Of a stretch of 64,000 nucleotides of DNA, positions 11,688 through 23,746 are shown in pieces. The stretch's first letter is position 1. Each line of letters starts with the position of its first letter. The notes below the pieces were generated by a model. It was given only the letters and a program-made list of their open reading frames with translations, was not told the DNA's origin and made no database searches. The stretch comes from Hydractinia symbiolongicarpus (taxonomy: Eukaryota; Cnidaria; Hydrozoa; Anthoathecata; Hydractiniidae), in assembly GCF_029227915.1 (NCBI RefSeq), contig NC_079884.1, positions 30,816,001 to 30,880,000 of the forward strand, read 5' to 3'. A program made the position numbers and the translations under genes.

Positions 11688-11830
11688 AGCCCGTATAGTC
11701 AAAAGTATACAAAGAAAGTACCAAGGGAGTAAACTGATTTCCCGAACGATTTTTCAAATTATTTCGCTTAATGAAAGGGGTTTAATCGCCGGCAAACGAA
11801 AAACCGCGATTTCCCGTATATCCCGGGCTT
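11688..11830 (+). repeat. 143-bp truncated monomer 6
   Basis: Breakpoint at 11,765, 1,361 bp after copy 5 (six full units plus one short one). It carries the same private variants as copy 4. Confidence 0.9.
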
Positions 11831-12095
11831 GGCCCGTATAGTCGAATGTATACAAAGAAAGCACCCTGTGAGTAAACTCATTTCCAGAACGATTTTTTAA
11901 ATTAGTTTTTCACCACTAAAACGCATAAGACTTGTAGTTTTCAAAAATGTTTTCATTTTTAATGAGACGCTTAATGAAAGATGTTTAATCGCCGGCAAAC
12001 GAAAACCCGCGATTTCCCGTAAATCCCAGACTCGGCCCGTATAGTCGAATGTATACAAAGAAAGTACCCAGGGAGTAAACTGATTTCCCGAACGA

Positions 12096-13390
12096 TTTTT
12101 CAAATTATTTCTGCACCACTAGAACGCATGAGACTTGTAGTTTTCAAAAATGTTTTCATTTTTGATGAGACGTTTAATGAAAGAAGTTTAATCGCCGGCA
12201 AACGAAAACCCGCGATTTCCCGTAAATCCCGGACTCGGCCCGTATAGTCGAATGTATACAAAGAAAGTACCAAGGGAGTGAAATCATTTCCCGAACGATT
12301 CTTTAAATTATTTTTTTCACCACTAAAACGCATGAGACTTGTAGTTTTCAAAAATGTTTTCATTTTTGATGAGACGCTGAATAAAAGAAGTTTAATCGCC
12401 GGCAAACGAAAACCCGCGATTTCCCATAAATCCCGGGCTTGGCCCGTATAGTCAAAAGTATACAAAGAAAGTACCCAGGGAGTAAACTGATTTCCCGAAC
12501 GATTTTTCAAATTATTTCTGCACCACTAAAACGCATAAGACTTGTAGTTTTCAAAAATGTTTTCATTTTTGATGAGACGCTGAATAAAAGAAGTTTAATC
12601 CCCGTCAAACGAAAACTCGCGACTTCCCGTAAATCACGAGTTTGGCCCGTATAGTCAAAAGTATACAAAGAAAGTACCCAGGGAGTAAACTGATTTTCCG
12701 AACGATTTTTCAAATTATTTCTGCACCACTAGAACGCATGAGACTTGTAGTTTTCAAAAATGTTTTCATTTTTGATGAGACGTTTAATGAAAGAAGTTTA
12801 ATCGCCGGCAAACGAAAACCCGCGATTTCCCGTAAATCCCGGACTCGGCCCGTATAGTCGAATGTATACAAAGAAAGTACCCAGGGAGTGAAATCATTTC
12901 CCGAACGATTCTTTAAATTATTTTTTTCACCACTAAAACGCATGAGACTTGTAGTTTTCAAAAATGTTTTCATTTTTGATGAGACGCTGAATAAAAGAAG
13001 TTTAATCGCCGGCAAACGAAAACCCGTGATTTCCCATAAATCCCGGGCTTGGCCCGTATAGTCAAAAGTATACAAAGAAAGTACCCAGGGAGTAAACTGA
13101 TTTCCCGAACGATTTTTCAAATTATTTCTGCACCACTAAAACGCATAAGACTTGTAGTTTTCAAAAATGTTTTCATTTTTGATGAGACGCTGAATAAAAG
13201 AAGTTTAATCGCCGTCAAACGAAAACTCGCGACTTCCCGTAAATCACGAGTTTGGCCCGTATAGTCAAAAGTATACAAAGAAAGTACCCAGGGAGTAAAC
13301 TGATTTTCCGAACGATTTTTCAAATTATTTCTGCACCACTAGAACGCATGAGACTTGTAGTTTTCAAAAATGTTTTCATTTTTGATGAGA
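12096..13390. repeat. tandem three-monomer repeat (610 bp), about 2.1 copies
   Basis: 12,096-12,705 and 12,706-13,315 match closely, with a partial third copy to about 13,390. Markers are GAGACGTTTAATGAAAG at about 12,170 and 12,780 and AAATCACGAGTTTGG at about 12,632 and 13,242. The third copy reverts to CGCTTAATTAAAG. Confidence 0.8.
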
Positions 13391-13660
13391 CGCTTAATTA
13401 AAGAAGTTTAATCGCCGGCAAACGAAAACCCGCGATTTCCCGTAAATCCCGGACTCGGCCCGTATAGTCCAATGTATACAAAGAAAGTACCCAGGGAGTG
13501 AAATCATTTCCCGAACGATTCTTTAAATTATTTTTTTCACCACTAAAACGCATGACACTTGTAGTTTTCAAAAATGTTTTCATTTTTGCTGAGACGCTTA
13601 ATGAAAGAGGTTTAATCGCCGGCAAACAAAAACCCGCGATTTCCCATAAATCCCGGGCTT

Positions 13661-13803
13661 GGCCCGTTTAGTCAAAGGTATACAAAGAAAGTACCCTGGG
13701 AGTAAACTGATTTCCCGAACGATTTTTCAAATTATTTCGCTTAATGAAAGGGGTTTAATCGCCGGCAAACGAAAAACCGCGATTTCCCGTAAATCCCGGG
13801 CTT
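13661..13803 (+). repeat. 143-bp truncated monomer 7
   Basis: Breakpoint at 13,738. Private variants are CCCGTTTAGTCAAAGG at the junction and GTACCCTGGGAG. Confidence 0.9.
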
Positions 13804-14404
13804 GGCCCGTATAGTCGAATGTATACAAAGAAAGCACCCTGTGAGTAAACTCATTTCCAGAACGATTTTTTAAATTAGTTTTTCACCACTAAAACGCATA
13901 AGACTTGTAGTTTTCAAAAATGTTTTCATTTTTGATGAGACGCTTAATGAAAGGGGTTTAATCGCCGGCAAACGAAAACCCGCGATTTCCCGTAAATCCC
14001 GGGCTTGGCCCGTACAGTCAAAAGTATACAAAGAAAGTACCCAGGGAGTAAACTGATTTCCCGAACGATTTTTCAAATTATTTCTGCACCACTAGAAAAA
14101 ATGAGACTTGTAGTTTTCAAAAATGTTTTCATTTTTAATGAGATGCTTAATGAAAGAGGTTTAATCGCCGGCAAACGAAAACCCGCGATTTCCCGTAAAT
14201 CCCAGACTCGGCCCGTATAGTCAAAAGTATACAAAGAAGGTACCCAGGGAGTAAACTTATTTCCCGAACGATTTTTAAAATTATTTTTTCACCACTAAAA
14301 CGAATGAGACTTTTAGTTTTCAAAAATGTTTTCATTTTTGATGAAACGCTTAATGAAAGGGGTTTAATCACCGGCAAACGAAAACCCGCGATTTCCCGTA
14401 AATC

Positions 14405-15498
14405 CTGTGCTTGGCCCGTATAGTCGTATGTATACAAAGAAAGCACCCTGTGAGTAAACTCATTTCCAGAACGATTCTTTAAATTAGATTTTCACCACTA
14501 AAACGCATAAGACTTGAAGTTTTCAAAAGTGTTTTCATTTTTGATGAGACGCTGAATAAAAGAAGTTTAATCGCCGTGAAACGAAAACCCGCGATTTCCC
14601 GTAAATCCCGGGCTTGGCCCGTATAGTCAAAAGTATACAAAGAAAGTACCCAGGGATTAAACTCATTTCCAAAACGATTTTTTAAATTATTTTGTCACCA
14701 CTAAAACGCATGAGACTTGTTGTTTTCAAAAGTGTTTTCATTTTTGATGAGACGCTGAGTAAAACAAGTTTAATCGCCGGCAAACGAAAACCCGCGATTT
14801 CCCATAAATCCCGGGCTTGGCCCGTATAGTCAAAAGTATACAAAGAAAGTACCCAGGGAGTAAACTGATTTCCCGAACGATTTTTCAAATTATTTCGCTT
14901 AATGAAAGGGGTTTAATCGCCGGCAAACGAAAAACCGCGATTTCCCGTAAATCCCGGGCTTGGCCCGTATAGTCGAATGTATACAAAGAAAGCACCCTGT
15001 GAGTAAACTCATTTCCAGAACGATTTTTTAAATTAGTTTTTCACCACTAAAACGCATAAGACTTGTAGTTTTCAAAAATGTTTTCATTTTTGATGAGACG
15101 CTGAATAAAAGAAGTTTAATCGCCGTCAAACGAAAACTCGCGACTTCCCGTAAATCCCGGGTTTGGCCCGTATAGTCAAAAGTATACAAAGAAAGTACCC
15201 AGGGAGTAAACTGATTTCACGAACGATTTTTCAAATTATTTCTGCACCACTAGAACGCATGAGACTTGTAGTTTTCAAAAATGTTTTCATTTTTGATGAG
15301 ACGCTTAATGAAAGAAGTTTAATCGCCGGCAAACGAAAACCCGCGATTTCCCGTAAATCCCGGACTCGGCCCGTATAGTCGAATGTATACAAAGAAAGTA
15401 CCCAGGGAGTGAAATCATTTCCCGAACGATTTTTTAAATTATTTTTTTCACCACTAAAACGCATGAGACTTGTAGTTTTCAAAAATGTTTTCATTTTT
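14405..15498. repeat. six-unit higher-order repeat with a 143-bp monomer, copy A
   Basis: Matches 15,564-16,656 at an offset of 1,158-1,159 bp. The period is about five full monomers plus one 143-bp truncated monomer. Shared details are GTCGTATGTATAC, TTAGATTTTCACC, AAGACTTGAAG and GAAAACTCGCGA. Confidence 0.75.
14819..14961 (+). repeat. 143-bp truncated monomer 8
   Basis: Breakpoint at 14,896, 1,158 bp after copy 7. It is part of the six-unit repeat copy A. Confidence 0.9.
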
Positions 15499-15563
15499 GC
15501 TGAGACGCTTAATGAAAGAGGTTTAATCGCCATCAAACGAAAACCCGCGATTTCCCGTAAATC

Positions 15564-16656
15564 CCGTGCTTGGCCCGTATAGTCGTATGTATACAAAGAA
15601 AGCACCCTGTGAGTAAACTCATTTCCAGAACGATTCTTTAAATTAGATTTTCACCACTAAAACGCATAAGACTTGAAGTTTTCAAAAATGTTTTCATTTT
15701 TGATGAGACGCTGAATAAAAGAAGTTTAATCGCCGTCAAACGAAAACCCGCGATTTCCCGTAAATCCCGGGCTTGGCCCGTATAGTCAAAAGTATACAAA
15801 GAAAGTACCCAGGGATTAAACTCATTTCCGAAACGATTTTTTAAATTATTTTGTCACCACTAAAACGCATGAGGCTTGTTGTTTTCAAAAGTGTTTTTAT
15901 TTTTGATGAGACGCTGAATAAAAGAAGTTTAATCGCCGGCAAACGAAAACCCGCGATTTCCTATAAATCCCGGGCTTGGCCCGTATAGTCAAAAGTATAC
16001 AAAGAAAGTACCCAGGGAGTAAACTGATTTCCCGAACGATTTTTCAAATTATTTCGCTTAATGAAAGGGGTTTAATCGCCGGCAAACGAAAAACCGCGAT
16101 TTTCCGTAAATCCCGGGCTTGGCCCGTATAGTCGAATGTATACAAAGAAAGCACCCTGTGAGTAAACTCATTTCCAGAACGATTTTTTAAATTAATTTTT
16201 CACCACTAAAACGCATAAGACTTGTAGTTTTCAAAAATGTTTTCATTTTTGATGAGACGCTGAATAAAAGAAATTAATCGCCGACAAACGAAAACTCGCG
16301 ATTTCCCGTAAATCCCGGGTTTGGCCCGTATAGTCAAAAGTATACAAAGAAAGTACCCAGGGAGTAAACTGATTTCCCGAACGATTTTTCAAATTATTTC
16401 TGCACCACTAGAACGCATGAGACTTGTAGTTTTCAAAAATGTTTTCATTTTTGATGAGACGCTTAATGAAAGAAGTTTAATCGCCGGCAAACGAAAACCC
16501 GCGATTTCCCGTAAATCCCGGACTCGGCCCGTATAGTCGAATGTATACAAAGAAAGTACCCAGGGAGTGAAATCATTTCCCGAACGATTTTTTAAATTAT
16601 TTTTTTCACCACTAAAACGCATGAGACTTGTAGTTTTCAAAAATGTTTTCATTTTT
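15564..16656. repeat. six-unit higher-order repeat with a 143-bp monomer, copy B
   Basis: Second copy of 14,405-15,498. It differs by a shortened AAAGAAATTAATCGCC near 16,270 and ends where TTTTTGCTAAGACG replaces TTTTTGCTGAGACG. Confidence 0.75.
15978..16120 (+). repeat. 143-bp truncated monomer 9
   Basis: Breakpoint at 16,055, 1,159 bp after copy 8. This is the last truncated unit of this kind in the window, about 0.7 kb before the triplicated 2.03-kb block begins. Confidence 0.9.
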
Positions 16657-17338
16657 GCTAAGACGCTTAATGAAAGAGGTTTAACCGCCGGCAAACGAAA
16701 ACCCGCGATTTCCCGTAAATCCCGGGCTTGGCCCGTATAGTCGAATGTATACAAAGAAAGTACCCTGTGAGTAAAGTCATTTCCAGAACGATTTTTTAAA
16801 TTATTTTTCCGCCACTAAAACGCATAAGACTTGTAGTTTACAAAAATTTTTTCATTTTTGATGAGACGCTGAATAAAAGAAGTTTAATCGCCGGCAAACG
16901 CAAAATTGCTATTTCCCGTAAATCCCGGGCTTGGCCGTATAGTCGAATTTATACAAAAAAAGTACCCAGGGAGTAAACTCATTTACCGAACGATTTTTTT
17001 AAATTATTTTTTCACCACTAAAACGCATGAGACTTGTAGTTTTCAAAAATGTTTTCATTTTTGATGAGACGCTGAATAAAAGAAGTTTAATCGCCGGCAA
17101 ACGAAAACCCGCGATTTCCCGTAAATCTCGGGCTTGGCCCGTATAGTCGAATGTATACATAGAAAGTACCCAGGGAGTAAAATCATTTCCCAAACAATTT
17201 TTTAAATTATTTTTACACCACTAAAACGCATGAGACTTGTAGTTTTCAAAAATGTTTTCATTTTTGATGAAACGCCTAATGAAAGGGGTTTAATCGCCAG
17301 CAAACGAAAACCCGCGATTTCCCGTAAATCCCGTGCTT

Positions 17339-17534
17339 GGCCCGTATAGTCGAATGTATACAAAGAAAGCACCCTGTGAGTAAACTCATTTCCAGAACGA
17401 TTTTTTAAAAAATCGCATGAGACGCATGAGACTTGTAGTTTTCAAAAATGTTTTCATTTTTGATGAGACGCTGAATAAAAGAAGTTTAATCGCCGGCAAA
17501 CGAAAACCCGCGATTTCCCGTAAATCTCGGGCTT
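17339..17534 (+). repeat. 196-bp rearranged monomer with GCATGAGAC doubled
   Basis: The usual AT run and CACCACTAAAAC are replaced by TTTTTTAAAAAATC followed by two tandem copies of GCATGAGAC at 17,415-17,423 and 17,424-17,432. The central dyad is retained. Sister copies are at 19,371-19,566 and 21,402-21,597. Confidence 0.88.
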
Positions 17535-18143
17535 GGCCTGTATAGTCGAATGTATACAAAGAAAGTACCCAGGGAGTAAACTCATTTCCCGAACAATTTT
17601 TTAAATTATTTTTACACCACTAAAACGCATGAGACTTTTAGTTTTCAAAAATGTTTTCATTTTTGATGAAACGCCTAATGAAAGGGGTTTAATCGCCAGC
17701 AAACGAAAACCCGCGATTTCCCGTAAATCCCGTGCTTGGCCCGTATAGTCGAATGTATACAAAGAAAGCACCTTGTGAGTAAACTCATTTCCAGAACGAT
17801 TTTTTAAATTAGTTTTTCACCACTAAAACGCATAAGACTTGAAGTTTTCAAAAATGTTTTCATTTTTGATGAGACACTGAATAAAAGAAGTTTAATCGCC
17901 GTCAAACGAAAACCCGCGATTTCCCGTAAATCCCGGGCTTAGCCCGTATAGTCACATGTATACAAAGAAAGCACCCTGTGAGTAAACTCATTTCCAGAAC
18001 GATTTTTTAAATTAGTTTTTCACAACTAAAACGCATAAGACTTGTAGTTGTCAAAAATGTTTTCATTTTTGATGAGACGCTGAATAAAAGAAGTTTAATC
18101 GCCGTCAAACGAAAACCCGCGATTTCCCGTAAATCCCGGGTTT

Positions 18144-18354
18144 GGCCCATATAGTCAAAAGTATACAAAGAAAGTACCCAGGGATTAAACTCTTTTCCCG
18201 AACGGATTTATAGACTTGCAGTTTTCAAAAATGTTTTCATTTTTGATGAGACGCTAAATAAAAGAAGATTTATAGTTTTCAAAAATGTTTTCATTTTTGA
18301 TGAGATCGATCGCCGGCAAACGAAAACCCGCGATTTGCCGTAAATCCCGGGCTT
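18144..18354 (+). repeat. 211-bp rearranged monomer with two central dyads
   Basis: CAAAAATG-TTTT-CATTTTTG occurs twice, at 18,226-18,245 and 18,280-18,299, 54 bp apart. Each copy is preceded by GATTTATAG (18,205 and 18,267). The AT-rich run and CACCACTAAAACG of a normal unit are missing. The repeated GATTTATAG at both junctions suggests template switching. It belongs to higher-order copy 1. Confidence 0.88.
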
Positions 18355-18807
18355 GGCCCGTATAGTCAAAAGTATACAAAGAAAGTACCCAGGGAGTTAT
18401 CTGATTTCCCGAACGATTTTTTAAATTACTTCTGCACCACTAGAACAAATGAGTCTTGTAGTTTTCAAAAATGTTTTCATTTTTAATGAGACGCTTAATG
18501 AAACAGGTTTAATCGCCGGCAAATGAAAACCCGCGATTTCCCGTAAATCCCGGACTCGGCCCGAATAGTCAAAAGTATACAAAGAAAGTACCCAGGGAGT
18601 AAACTCATTTCCCGAACGATTTTTAAAATTATTTTTTCACCACTAAAACGTATGAGACTTGTAGTTTTCAGAAATGTTTTCATTTTTGATGAGACGCCTA
18701 ATGAATGTGGTTTAAACGCCGGCAAACGAAAACCCGCGATTTCCCGTAAATCCCGGGCTTGGCCCGTATAGTCGAATGTATACAAAGAAAGTACCCTGTG
18801 AGTAAAC

Positions 18808-20839
18808 TCATTTCCAGAACGATTTTTTAAATTATTTTTCCGCCACTAAAACGCATAAGACTTGTAGTTTACAAAAATTTTTTCATTTTTGATGAGACGC
18901 TGAATAAAAGAAGTTTAATCGCCGGCAAACGCAAAATTGCTATTTCCCGTAAATCCCGGGCTTGGCCGTATAGTCGAATTTATAGAAAAAAAAGTACCCA
19001 GGGAGTAAACTCATTTACCGAACGATTTTTTTAAATTATTTTTTCACCACTAAAACGCATGAGACTTGTAGTTTTCAAAAATGTTTTCATTTTTGATGAG
19101 ACGCTGAATAAAAGAAGTTTAATCGCCGGCAAACGAAAACCCGCGATTTCCCGTAAATCTCGGGCTTGGCCCGTATAGTCGAATGTATACATAGAAAGTA
19201 CCCAGGGAGTAAAATCATTTCCCAAACAATTTTTTAAATTATTTTTACACCACTAAAACGCATGAGACTTGTAGTTTTCAAAAATGTTTTCATTTTTGAT
19301 GAAACGCCTAATGAAAGGGGTTTAATCGCCAGCAAACGAAAACCCGCGATTTCCCGTAAATCCCGTGCTTGGCCCGTATAGTCGAATGTATACAAAGAAA
19401 GCACCCTGTGAGTAAACTCATTTCCAGAACGATTTTTTAAAAAATCGCATGAGACGCATGAGACTTGTAGTTTTCAAAAATGTTTTCATTTTTGATGAGA
19501 CGCTGAATAAAAGAAGTTTAATCGCCGGCAAACGAAAACCCGCGATTTCCCGTAAATCTCGGGCTTGGCCTGTATAGTCGAATGTATACAAAGAAAGTAC
19601 CCAGGGAGTAAACTCATTTCCCGAACAATTTTTTAAATTATTTTTACACCACTAAAACGCATGAGACTTTTAGTTTTCAAAAATGTTTTCATTTTTGATG
19701 AAACGCCTAATGAAAGGGGTTTAATCGCCAGCAAACGAAAACCCGCGATTTCCCGTAAATCCCGTGCTTGGCCCGTATAGTCGAATGTATACAAAGAAAG
19801 CACCTTGTGAGTAAACTCATTTCCAGAACGATTTTTTAAATTAGTTTTTCACCACTAAAACGCATAAGACTTGAAGTTTTCAAAAATGTTTTCATTTTTG
19901 ATGAGACACTGAATAAAAGAAGTTTAATCGCCGTCAAACGAAAACCCGCGATTTCCCGTAAATCCCGGGCTTAGCCCGTATAGTCACATGTATACAAAGA
20001 AAGCACCCTGTGAGTAAACTCATTTCCAGAACGATTTTTTAAATTAGTTTTTCACAACTAAAACGCATAAGACTTGTAGTTGTCAAAAATGTTTTCATTT
20101 TTGATGAGACGCTGAATAAAAGAAGTTTAATCGCCGTCAAACGAAAACCCGCGATTTCCCGTAAATCCCGGGTTTGGCCCATATAGTCAAAAGTATACAA
20201 AGAAAGTACCCAGGGATTAAACTCTTTTCCCGAACGGATTTATAGACTTGCAGTTTTCAAAAATGTTTTCATTTTTGATGAGACGCTAAATAAAAGAAGA
20301 TTTATAGTTTTCAAAAATGTTTTCATTTTTGATGAGATCGATCGCCGGCAAACGAAAACCCGCGATTTGCCGTAAATCCCGGGCTTGGCCCGTATAGTCA
20401 AAAGTATACAAAGAAAGTACCCAGGGAGTTATCTGATTTCCCGAACGATTTTTTAAATTACTTCTGCACCACTAGAACAAATGAGTCTTGTAGTTTTCAA
20501 AAATGTTTTCATTTTTAATGAGACGCTTAATGAAACAGGTTTAATCGCCGGCAAATGAAAACCCGCGATTTCCCGTAAATCCCGGACTCGGCCCGAATAG
20601 TCAAAAGTATACAAAGAAAGTACCCAGGGAGTAAACTCATTTCCCGAACGATTTTTAAAATTATTTTTTCACCACTAAAACGTATGAGACTTGTAGTTTT
20701 CAGAAATGTTTTCATTTTTGATGAGACGCCTAATGAATGTGGTTTAAACGCCGGCAAACGAAAACCCGCGATTTCCCGTAAATCCCGGGCTTGGCCCGTA
20801 TAGTCGAATGTATACAAAGAAAGTACCCTGTGAGTAAAC
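18808..20839. repeat. 10-unit higher-order repeat, copy 2 of 3 (2,032 bp)
   Basis: Nearly base-for-base copy of 16,777-18,807. The differences noticed are at about 18,984, where TATAGAAAAAAAAG replaces TATACAAAAAAAG (one substitution and one inserted A). It shares GTCACATG and GTAGTTGTC with copy 1. Confidence 0.93.
20176..20386 (+). repeat. 211-bp rearranged monomer, higher-order copy 2
   Basis: Exact positional counterpart of 18,144-18,354 at an offset of 2,032 bp. The first dyad starts at 20,258. No difference was noticed. Confidence 0.88.
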
Positions 20840-22870
20840 TCATTTCCAGAACGATTTTTTAAATTATTTTTCCGCCACTAAAACGCATAAGACTTGTAGT
20901 TTACAAAAATTTTTTCATTTTTGATGAGACGCTGAATAAAAGAAGTTTAATCGCCGGCAAACGCAAAATTGCTATTTCCCGTAAATCCCGGGCTTGGCCG
21001 TATAGTCGAATTTATACAAAAAAAGTACCCAGGGAGTAAACTCATTTACCGAACGATTTTTTTAAATTATTTTTTCACCACTAAAACGCATGAGACTTGT
21101 AGTTTTCAAAAATGTTTTCATTTTTGATGAGACGCTGAATAAAAGAAGTTTAATCGCCGGCAAACGAAAACCCGCGATTTCCCGTAAATCTCGGGCTTGG
21201 CCCGTATAGTCGAATGTATACATAGAAAGTACCCAGGGAGTAAAATCATTTCCCAAACAATTTTTTAAATTATTTTTACACCACTAAAACGCATGAGACT
21301 TGTAGTTTTCAAAAATGTTTTCATTTTTGATGAAACGCCTAATGAAAGGGGTTTAATCGCCAGCAAACGAAAACCCGCGATTTCCCGTAAATCCCGTGCT
21401 TGGCCCGTATAGTCGAATGTATACAAAGAAAGCACCCTGTGAGTAAACTCATTTCCAGAACGATTTTTTAAAAAATCGCATGAGACGCATGAGACTTGTA
21501 GTTTTCAAAAATGTTTTCATTTTTGATGAGACGCTGAATAAAAGAAGTTTAATCGCCGGCAAACGAAAACCCGCGATTTCCCGTAAATCTCGGGCTTGGC
21601 CTGTATAGTCGAATGTATACAAAGAAAGTACCCAGGGAGTAAACTCATTTCCCGAACAATTTTTTAAATTATTTTTACACCACTAAAACGCATGAGACTT
21701 TTAGTTTTCAAAAATGTTTTCATTTTTGATGAAACGCCTAATGAAAGGGGTTTAATCGCCAGCAAACGAAAACCCGCGATTTCCCGTAAATCCCGTGCTT
21801 GGCCCGTATAGTCGAATGTATACAAAGAAAGCACCTTGTGAGTAAACTCATTTCCAGAACGATTTTTTAAATTAGTTTTTCACCACTAAAACGCATAAGA
21901 CTTGAAGTTTTCAAAAATGTTTTCATTTTTGATGAGACACTGAATAAAAGAAGTTTAATCGCCGTCAAACGAAAACCCGCGATTTCCCGTAAATCCCGGG
22001 CTTAGCCCGTATAGTCAAATGTATACAAAGAAAGCACCCTGTGAGTAAACTCATTTCCAGAACGATTTTTTAAATTAGTTTTTCACAACTAAAACGCATA
22101 AGACTTGTAGTTTTCAAAAATGTTTTCATTTTTGATGAGACGCTGAATAAAAGAAGTTTAATCGCCGTCAAACGAAAACCCGCGATTTCCCGTAAATCCC
22201 GGGTTTGGCCCATATAGTCAAAAGTATACAAAGAAAGTACCCAGGGATTAAACTCTTTTCCCGAACGGATTTATAGACTTGCAGTTTTCAAAAATGTTTT
22301 CATTTTTGATGAGACGCTAAATAAAAGAAGATTTATAGTTTTCAAAAATGTTTTCATTTTTGATGAGATCGATCGCCGGCAAACGAAAACCCGCGATTTG
22401 CCGTAAATCCCGGGCTTGGCCCGTATAGTCAAAAGTATACAAAGAAAGTACCCAGGGAGTTATCTGATTTCCCGAACGATTTTTTAAATTACTTCTGCAC
22501 CACTAGAACAAATGAGTCTTGTAGTTTTCAAAAATGTTTTCATTTTTAATGAGACGCTTAATGAAACAGGTTTAATCGCCGGCAAATGAAAACCCGCGAT
22601 TTCCCGTAAATCCCGGACTCGGCCCGAATAGTCAAAAGTATACAAAGAAAGTACCCAGGGAGTAAACTCATTTCCCGAACGATTTTTAAAATTATTTTTT
22701 CACCACTAAAACGTATGAGACTTGTAGTTTTCAGAAATGTTTTCATTTTTGATGAGACGCCTAATGAATGTGGTTTAAACGCCGGCAAACGAAAACCCGC
22801 GATTTCCCGTAAATCCCGGGCTTGGCCCGTATAGTCGAATGTATACAAAGAAAGTACCCTGTGAGTAAAC
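20840..22870. repeat. 10-unit higher-order repeat, copy 3 of 3 (2,031 bp)
   Basis: Matches copies 1 and 2 except for GTCAAATG at about 22,014 and GTAGTTTTC at about 22,107, both of which are the common array states. Copy 3 may therefore keep the ancestral bases that copies 1 and 2 lost, or may have been corrected. The right edge is set by TCATTTCCAAAACG with AAAATATC from 22,880 on. Confidence 0.93.
22207..22417 (+). repeat. 211-bp rearranged monomer, higher-order copy 3
   Basis: Counterpart at a further 2,031 bp. The first dyad starts at about 22,289. No close relative of this rearranged unit was seen outside the three-copy block. Confidence 0.88.
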
Positions 22871-23746
22871 TCATTTCCAAAACGATTTTTTAAAATATCT
22901 TTTCACCACTAAAACACATGAGACTTGTAGTTTTCTGAAATGTTTTCATTTTTGATGAGACGCTTAATGAAAGTGGTTTAATCGCCGGCAAACGAAAACC
23001 CTTGATTTCCCGTATATCCCGGGCTTGGCCCGTATAGTCGAATGTATACAAAGAAAGTACCCTGTGAGTAAACTCATTTCCAAAACGATTTTTTAAATTA
23101 TCTTTTCACCACTAAAACGCATGAGACTTGTAGTTTTCAAAAATGTTTTCATTTTTGATGAGACGCTGAATAAAAGAAGTTTAATCGCCGGCAAACGAAA
23201 ACCCGCCATTTCCCGTAAACCCCGGACTCGCCCCGCATAGTCAAAAGTATACAAAGAAAGTAGCCAGGAGTAAACGCATTTTCCGAACGATTTTTTAAAT
23301 TATTTTTTCACCACTACAACGCATGAGACTTGTTGTTTTCGAAAATGTTTTCATTTTTGATGAGACGCTGAATAAAAGAAGTTTAATCGCCGGCAAATGA
23401 AAACCGCCATTTCCCGTAAACCCCGGACTCGGCCCGTATAGTTAAAAGTATACAAAGAAAGTACCCAGGGAGTAAACTCATTTTCCGAACGATTTTTCAA
23501 ATTATTTCTGCACCACTAGAACAAATGAGACTTGTAGTTTTTAAAAATGTTTTCATTTTTAATGAGACGCTTAATGAAAGAGGTTTAATCGCCGGCAAAC
23601 GAAAACCCGCGATTTCCCGTAAATCCCGGACTCGGCCCGTATAGTCAAAAGTGTACAAAGAAAGTACCCAGGAAGTAAACTCATTTCCCGAACGATTTTT
23701 AAAATTATTTTTTCACCACTAAAACGTGTGAGACTTGTAGTTTTCA

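Larger units (their letters stand above)
1..16776. repeat. zone 1: mixed monomers with CTGCACCACTAGAAC variants and 143-bp units
   Basis: About 83 units. Diagnostic variants are CTGCACCACTAGAACGCATG, GAGTGAAATCATTTCC with a 204-bp unit length, and AAAATATTTTTCCACCAC followed by GTAGTTTACAAAAA. All nine copies of the 60-bp-deleted monomer lie here and none lies elsewhere in the window. Duplications have periods of 609-610, ~1,016, ~1,159, ~1,625 and 2,519 bp. The ACTACAACGC variant that dominates later zones is rare here (a few copies near 6.5, 7.7 and 10.2 kb). No gene or mobile element was seen. Confidence 0.85.
16777..18807. repeat. 10-unit higher-order repeat, copy 1 of 3 (2,031 bp)
   Basis: Starts at the TCATTTCCAG following GTGAGTAAAG. 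It holds ten units: eight near 203 bp, one of 196 bp (17,339-17,534) and one rearranged unit of 211 bp (18,144-18,354). Markers include AATTATTTTTCCGCCAC, GCAAAATTGCTATTTCC, AGCCCGTATAGTCACATG and GGTTTAAACGCC. The sequence just upstream (TTTTTGCTAAGACG, TTAACCGCC) does not match the sequence upstream of copies 2 and 3, which fixes the left edge. Confidence 0.93.

Noticed and set aside
12100-13120. Minus-strand open frames of 68, 121 and 136 codons that recur along the array and might suggest a repeated peptide gene
   Set aside because: They follow the monomer. A 204-bp unit (one extra T) happens to be 68 x 3, which lets a frame pass through two units, while normal 203-bp units break it. No codon-level constraint, ribosome-binding or splice context was seen, and frames shift freely between copies.
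18144-18354. Insertion of a small mobile element in the rearranged unit
   Set aside because: All of the sequence can be traced to the monomer apart from the short GATTTATAG joins. There are no terminal inverted repeats or target-site duplication, so rearrangement is the simpler reading.
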